Positions 32,199-37,018 of a stretch of DNA of 37,018 nt are shown in pieces. Origin of the DNA: Gnetum montanum (Eukaryota; Streptophyta; Gnetopsida; Gnetales; Gnetaceae). The stretch is from the NCBI GenBank assembly GCA_015680685.1, contig MNCI01034636.1, positions 764,956-801,973 on the forward strand, given 5' to 3'. The notes under the pieces were generated by a model, which ran no database searches, was not told where the DNA came from, and saw nothing but the letters and a program-made list of their open reading frames with translations. How positions within the stretch are numbered: position 1 is the stretch's first letter; each line of letters begins with the position of its first letter. The position numbers and the translations under genes were made by a program.

Positions 32199-32810
32199 AA
32201 CATCCTTTGTTCTCCATTTTCCTTAAGGTTTTGACATACCAAAAGGTCAACAAGTGAAAGCCATTACAGAGGCCTTAGAACTTGCTAATGTGATGACCAA
32301 GCTAGTAAAAGCATGTACATAATTTGATCAGAAGTGGATCCATAGGTGTTATGACCTATTCAAAATCAGTATGATGTGCTCACTTAGGTGGAGTAAGTGT
32401 ATTTTAAGATCATAGCATACCACCTAAATCCCATGGTATGTTCAAGAAAAGTTAAGTCCCTCTACACAAAGGCTTATGCTGCATTCAAAACAAAGTTTTC
32501 ATTCAACCTATACCAACCGATCATCCATGAGATAGAAAATTACTTTAAATAAAATGAAAAGGATAGAAAAACACTTACCTTCCCATGCTTAATTAGAAGA
32601 CTTTATAAAAAGAGAGGGATCGCTTACTACTCTAACGATGTTCTCCAAAGAGCCATTACAACATCGTGGTAGGAAATGATGAAAGAGCACTCACCTTTGT
32701 AGCTTCAAAAAGAAAAAGCAATACCTCTGCCAACCAAAGAAACACTAGATGCCAAAGAAATATTGAGATAATTGATAGAGCTATAGCAAATATCTTATGA
32801 TAAATCCATG
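32199..32810 (+). pseudogene. Gag-like frame of the pol-less element (copy 2), split by the copia insertion
   Basis: The translation parallels 13,480-14,060 piece by piece: VKAITEALELANVMTKLV (copy 1 SVEAIAQTLRLPNSGTQLV), KWIHRCY, YHLNP, KVKSLYTKAYAAFKTKFSFN, FPCLIRRLYKKRGIAYYSND (copy 1 FLFLIRKLCKRVGIINYSND), MMKEHSP, and KEKAIPLPTKETLDAKEIL (copy 1 EEKLPLLPPTQEITLEACAIL). Protein similarity is clear, while the DNA has diverged strongly, so the two are old members of one family, not a recent duplication. Homology ends near 32,810; the long coiled coil of copy 1 is not seen. The left end coincides with the LTR boundary at 32,198. Stops and one or two frame changes are present. Confidence 0.65.
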
Positions 32811-33078
32811 GAATATTGCCCTATGCTGAACTTCCATTGAACTTCACTTAGCTTCACACTCAAAATTGGCAATCCTAATCCTATAAATATGACATCAAAA
32901 TCAAAATTTTTCTTTTTTTTTCTTGAGACCTAAAGCTCATTCTTAAATTTTAGAATCTCACAACCATGAGCATCAAACCTCCTAGCATCATCCACATGTT
33001 CCATGGTCATCCTCATAACTCTAGGATCAACACTAATGCAACATCAACATTAATTAATCATCATCAGCATCAATTCAC

Positions 33079-33564
33079 ATAGTTAGAATAATTTCAATTC
33101 ACTATTAGCATTAAAATTAGAATATTTTCAACTCAATGTTAACAATAGAGTTAAAATTTTTCAAGCTTCAGTGTTACTTTATAAAGTTATAATATTTTCA
33201 ACTCAACGTCAATACCAAAGTTAGAATATTTTCAGCTTAGAATCAACAACAAAGTTAGAATTTTTTAGGCTTCAACATCATTTTTCAAATTTAGGATTTC
33301 TCAAGCTTTAACATCAATTTCCAAAGTTAGAATATTTTTAGCTCAAAATCAACACTAAAGTTAGAATATTTTTAGTTTAGCATCAACACCAAAGTTATAG
33401 TATTTTTAGCTCAAGGTTAGTACTAAAGTTAGAATTTTTTAAGCTTTAGTGTCACTTTCCAGACTTAAATTTTTTAGATTCTAACATTACTCTCCAAAGT
33501 TGAAATAATTTCATCTTAGTGTCAACACCAGAGTTATAAGTTTTTTAACTCCAATATAAAACCT
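33079..33564 (+). repeat. ~34-bp tandem array, about 14 units
   Basis: Fourteen diverged units of 33-36 bp follow each other without a break. The unit begins AAAGTTAGAATATTTT, continues with (C/T)AGCTCAA or CAAGCTTCA, and ends with (A/G)TCAACACC, TCAATTTCC or GTCACTTTCC. Two flavours (CTCAA and GCTTCA) are interspersed, hinting at a higher-order pattern. Best preserved units start near 33,227, 33,261, 33,317 and 33,356. Stops occur in all frames, so the array is not coding. It lies about 270 bp right of the pol-less gag copy 2. Confidence 0.85.
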
Positions 33565-34340
33565 AGAACACTTAGTCAAACTAGCCCCATTTTGACTCCA
33601 AATTAATTTTGAATTACTCCTACAGCTTTCTCATCCATATACCTATCCTCCAAAGTTTTAATTTTACTCTTCATACCTACATTTTTCTTACAAATTAGGT
33701 ATTTATCATCAACTTTATTATACTTACATTTCTCATCAATACTTAGAGTTTGATCATTCTTAGAGGTAAACAATCCTTGTTTCAATAATAAAGCATTTTT
33801 ATAGTAGGAAAGGGAATCAAAATCCTTCTCCTATATCCTAATATTTTAGGCTCTTTTATTCATATTTATATACTTATAATTTATTTCTCATAGTTCATTT
33901 CCTATACTTAGCATTATTTTCAGCATTTAACACTTGATTTTATCATTAAAATCCATTATTTCTATTATTTTCCTTCCATTCCTAGTTTGTATGGCAGAGG
34001 TTAAGTCCAAATTTGATTGGAGATTTATTCCTTATCATGTCAATCTTGTTGACTTAGCAAAGGTTATACGAAATCAAAAGTCATTTGTGACCGCAAGTTA
34101 GGTAGTTTTACACTGCACTTTTGGAGGTGTTCTAATAGGATTAGAAAGAAAAATTTTGCTAGAACATTTTTGGCATTAGAAGAAGGATCAATAATCTATC
34201 TAGTATCAAGAACCTTTATCTAGTAACCTATAGGTCCTTTCCAGCACTTACATTTTTCTTTTTCTTTTTTTCCACTTATTACTTTTATGTAGTTTATATT
34301 TTCCCATTTGTAGTCGATCTTATTTTTTTCTAAGTATGAG
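33565..34340. other. No known gene; one short decayed frame
   Basis: From ATG at 33,991 a frame reads MAEVKSKFDWRFIPYHVN, then LVDLAKVIRNQKSFVTAS, a stop, VVLHCTFGGVLIGLERKI and so on to about 34,235, with six stops. It looks like former coding sequence, but I do not recognise it; it may belong to the retroelement whose gag starts at 34,352. The rest is AT-rich without features. Confidence 0.3.
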
Positions 34341-34351
34341 AAGATACAATC

Positions 34352-36190
34352 ATTGATACCATGTCACGACAAGGGTTTGAATTGGCTCATAGAACTCATA
34401 TTCATAAAACAATGGAGATGTGGAGAGCTTAGGTAGCTACAACACCTATGAGAAGGTATGAGTACAAGATTGCATGTGTTGAACAAGAACTTGGTATTAT
34501 ACTTCCTAAGAATGAGTTGCAGAGGATGAGTGACTATGAAGTTTTCAACAACTTAAGGCCTTTTTTGTGAAACTCTAATTATATTATGGAGTTGCACTAG
34601 TATGAACAAAATGCATTGGTAGAATATCTTGTTATCAGAGACAAAATTTTGGCTAATACTAACATTGTAATTCAATAAACATATGATATGGTGAACTTTC
34701 ATATGACTCATTATTACATCAATTCTATTAAGAGCTATCAAATCCAAGATCGACATTGTATAGGTTCAAATGTCAAAATCTCTAACAATAAAGAGGATGT
34801 AGATTCTTATACTTCATTACTTGCAAACATTTATCATCAACACACTACCCACCCATCCAACCTTAGTTTTTAGCACACTAATCTCATCAGCTCTACCAAT
34901 TCATTCTCTGCACATATTCCATAAATATCTATTGCTATTTCTCATTGCTCAACTCCAGCTATGACTAACTTACCTCTTTCCTATCATGTATTCCTTAACA
35001 CTACTATAGTTAATCCCCCTCCCTCAGCATCATTGGTACAAAGTTCTAATCGATCACTTAATCCTTTTCAAGTCATATAACACATAGTACCAATTCAAAA
35101 ATCATAGACTACCCAATATTTTCCTTCATCTACACACCATGTGCCTCACTACAATGTCATACCATCAACATCAATGCCCACTATGTCACATGTTCAACCA
35201 ATCTTACCTACTCATAATTCTATGCTAAGCAACCCACTCAAAACATCTATAGTATCATACTTGAACTAATGCTCCTACTCTAAGATCTATCTTCTAAACT
35301 ACAAGCTATAAAGGACCAAGCCTGAAAATCCACACATTTACATGGGGAAAGTCCTACTATACCCATTTCCAATCTTCTTATTAATCCCATAAGCCTATTA
35401 ATCCATCCTACCCAAGCTCTCAAACAGATCTCATTACCAAATATTACTAAGTACAATGGAAATTCTAAACCCACAAACCATATAATTATTTTTCATAATG
35501 AATGTATGCTACTTGCCAATTATTTCCACATCATTCTTAAAAGCTTTTTCAAATTTTTAACTAGAAAAGAACTTAAATGGTATAGCTCCCTATCTCATAA
35601 ATCTATCATCTACTTGGAACAACTCTTCACCACCTTTTGAAGAGATTCAACCATACTATCACTAAGAATGGTACTTTGCAAAAGCTTCTAGTAATTAAAA
35701 AGGTCAACAATGAGTCCAGCTTCAAGTTCATCTCTAGGTGGACATCAACAACCATGGAGCTCATACATTCACTCTCTGATGAATAGCTATTAGACATCTT
35801 TAAATGATGCTATGAAGGACTACATTAGAGGAAAGCTAATCTACCCTAGATCACTTAGCCTCCATCATGCCATAACTTCCATCAAGCATATTGGAGAAGT
35901 GGCAATCTAGTGTAATAATCCTAAGTGAATTAACTTCCACAACATAACCAATAATGTAACAAAATACAAGGCCCGTCAAAATGCAAATCAAATAATTACT
36001 TTAGTAAATCGAACTTTAACAACTTTCTCATCCACTACCAATCAAGCAAGACAAACTTCATCAAATGAAGGCCAACAAAGGAGACAACCTAAGGATTAAT
36101 CAAAATATCATAAATTTCCATTGAGCTACATCCAACTTTACAAAAAACTACTAAGAGATGGGCAAATAATGCCAAAATAAGTCTTAATGT
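34352..36190 (+). pseudogene. Ty3/gypsy gag, dead
   Basis: The plus-strand reading starts near 34,362 with SRQGFELAHRTHIHKTMEMW, a helical N-terminal segment (YEYKIACVEQELGI). A Pro/Ser/His/Thr-rich linker follows at 34,810-35,270 (PSTSMPTMSHVQPILP). The core gag domain is at about 35,500-35,900: LKSFFKFLTRKELKWYSSLS, SIIYLEQLFTTF, ESSFKFISRWTSTTMEL, which is the L..F..SL.G.A..WY..L...SI..F..L...F order of the Retrotrans_gag domain. Near 36,090 the segment RRQPKDQSKYHKFPLSYIQL is followed by YKKLLRDGQI, matching KDQSKYTKLPHKPSELLDQL at 21,681. About 25 stops and several frame slips. Zinc knuckle, protease and pol are missing; the element ends before 36,300. Confidence 0.65.
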
Positions 36191-36669
36191 AAACGTGAGT
36201 GTTGATGCAAGGAAACAACCTTCACCAAATAGTGTTAGTTGCTTTTTTTTGGTTGTTGGTCTATGGCTCCACCAAGGTATGAATACCTCCAAAGAGCTTC
36301 AACTAGACTATTGATGTAACAATAATTTGACTTTTTTGTTTACTTAGAAGCATTATGCATATTTTTTCTAATTATACTAATTAATAATAATCTTTCTTCT
36401 CTCAAATTTAATTAGTAAACTTTGATAGTTTCCTAGTCATCGAGCTCTAGATTATACAATAATTATAGAAGAGAACAAAAAATTTTATAGAATAAGCCAT
36501 TCTATAAATCTAAGTTATCTACCAACATACTTCCCAAAGGTTATTCTTTGCAAAAGTAATGTTACATAGAGCCAAGTCCACAGGTACATGATTTAGTATG
36601 AAGCTCAAACTTACACTTAGAATAGCACCTTTCCATGTTGTAATTGTTTAGAACTAACACTTAAATAAG
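36191..36669. other. No gene seen
   Basis: AT-rich, CpG-poor DNA between the gag remnant and the young LTR. The five bases ATAAG (36,665-36,669) adjoin the LTR end and would be its target duplication if the other end outside the window shows the same. Confidence 0.4.
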
Positions 36670-37018
36670 TGATGAGTGGCGAGGTACCCCTACACTCCAC
36701 CATACGAAACGAGCGTACATGCGCGATCCGGTCGAACTCCGCAGACTAAATGCCTTAACGCCACAAGAAACACTTGGGGTTAATCGTTCGTTGTCTTCCC
36801 AGGCTTGCTTGTCTGTGTCACGGTGTATGGTTGAGCAAGTCTGAGGTATGTGATTTTTTTGGTCTTTTCGGCTTCTCTTCTATGCTACCAGGAGAAAGGG
36901 TTGAGAAAACTAAACTAACTCTAACTAAGATCTAAGTCTAAGTTAACTAGCGTCAGCATCCGTTCCCACTTGCCGGACACACCCTGAACTATGCAACTGC
37001 AGCTTACCAAACGCTAAT
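36670..37018 (-). mobile_element. LTR copy 3: young, CpG-rich end of an insertion running off the window
   Basis: On the minus strand this is the last ~350 bp of the same LTR as copy 2, ending CTCATCA at 36,670. Aligned landmarks, copy 3 against copy 2: AAGTGGGAACGGATGC / AAGTGGGAATGGATAC; CTCAACCATACACCG / CTTAACCATACCAACG; GGGAAGACAACGAACGATTAACC / GGGAAGACAACAATTAACC; GATCGCGCATGTACGCTCG / GATCACGTGTGAATGCTTTG; GTGTAGGGGTACCTCGCCACTCATCA / GTGTAGGGGTACCTTGTCGCTCATCA. Most differences are CpG in copy 3 and TG or CA in copy 2. CpG content is high and stops abruptly at 36,670, so copy 3 is recent. It may be part of a full element or a solo LTR; the window cannot tell. Confidence 0.7.

Overview
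The window looks like repeat-filled intergenic DNA from a seed plant with a large, slowly purged genome. A gymnosperm is my best guess, but the sequence does not prove it. It is AT-rich, mostly CpG-poor, and holds no intact protein gene. Nearly everything recognisable is the wreck of an LTR retrotransposon: reading frames full of stops (mostly TAG and TAA where CAG, CAA or TGG would be expected), frameshifts, lost catalytic aspartates and missing partner LTRs. A mitochondrial nad4 fragment (27.16-27.69 kb) confirms a plant nuclear setting.

Layout, left part. 1-1.13 kb: unrecognised sequence with a CpG-dense patch (480-840). 1.13-1.42 kb (-): gypsy gag fragment. 2.13-2.48 kb: dispersed repeat copy A. 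3.07-3.47 kb: degenerate ~20-bp array and a C18 run. 3.8-5.2 kb (+): end of a Ty3/gypsy chromovirus-type pol (RNase H end, integrase), followed by LTR copy 1 (about 5.37-6.04 kb). 6.06-10.87 kb (+): nearly full-length but dead gag, protease, reverse transcriptase, RNase H and integrase of an Athila/Tat-like gypsy element. 10.9-13.0 kb: noncoding, with a 75-bp duplication.

Middle. 13.0-17.02 kb (+): a pol-less retroelement with one long reading frame (gag-like domain plus long coiled coil), a purine tract and a complete LTR (16,125-17,023) whose ends are TGATGAG and CTCATCA. 17.7-18.94 kb: a second unclassified gag-like frame. 20.93-22.11 kb (+): gypsy gag homologous to the 1.13-kb fragment. 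22.13-22.48 kb: repeat copy B. 22,928-23,403: probable solo LTR with a TATAT target duplication. 25.2-25.5 kb: 41-bp tandem array.

Right part. 27.2 kb: nad4 pseudogene. 29.54-32.20 kb (-): a copia element reduced to gag, primer-binding site and one 1,054-bp LTR. It is inserted in a second copy of the pol-less gag-like family (32.2-32.8 kb, +). 33.08-33.56 kb: a 14-unit, ~34-bp array. 34.35-36.19 kb (+): another gypsy gag. 36,670-37,018 (-): the CpG-rich, little-decayed end of a young LTR that runs off the window and belongs to the same family as LTR copies 1 and 2.

The most interesting theme is that one LTR family appears beside a chromovirus-type pol (copy 1), beside a pol-less coiled-coil gag-like element (copy 2), and as a recent insertion (copy 3). 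This suggests an autonomous/non-autonomous pair of which some member was active recently. All domain calls come from reading translations by eye, without database searches.
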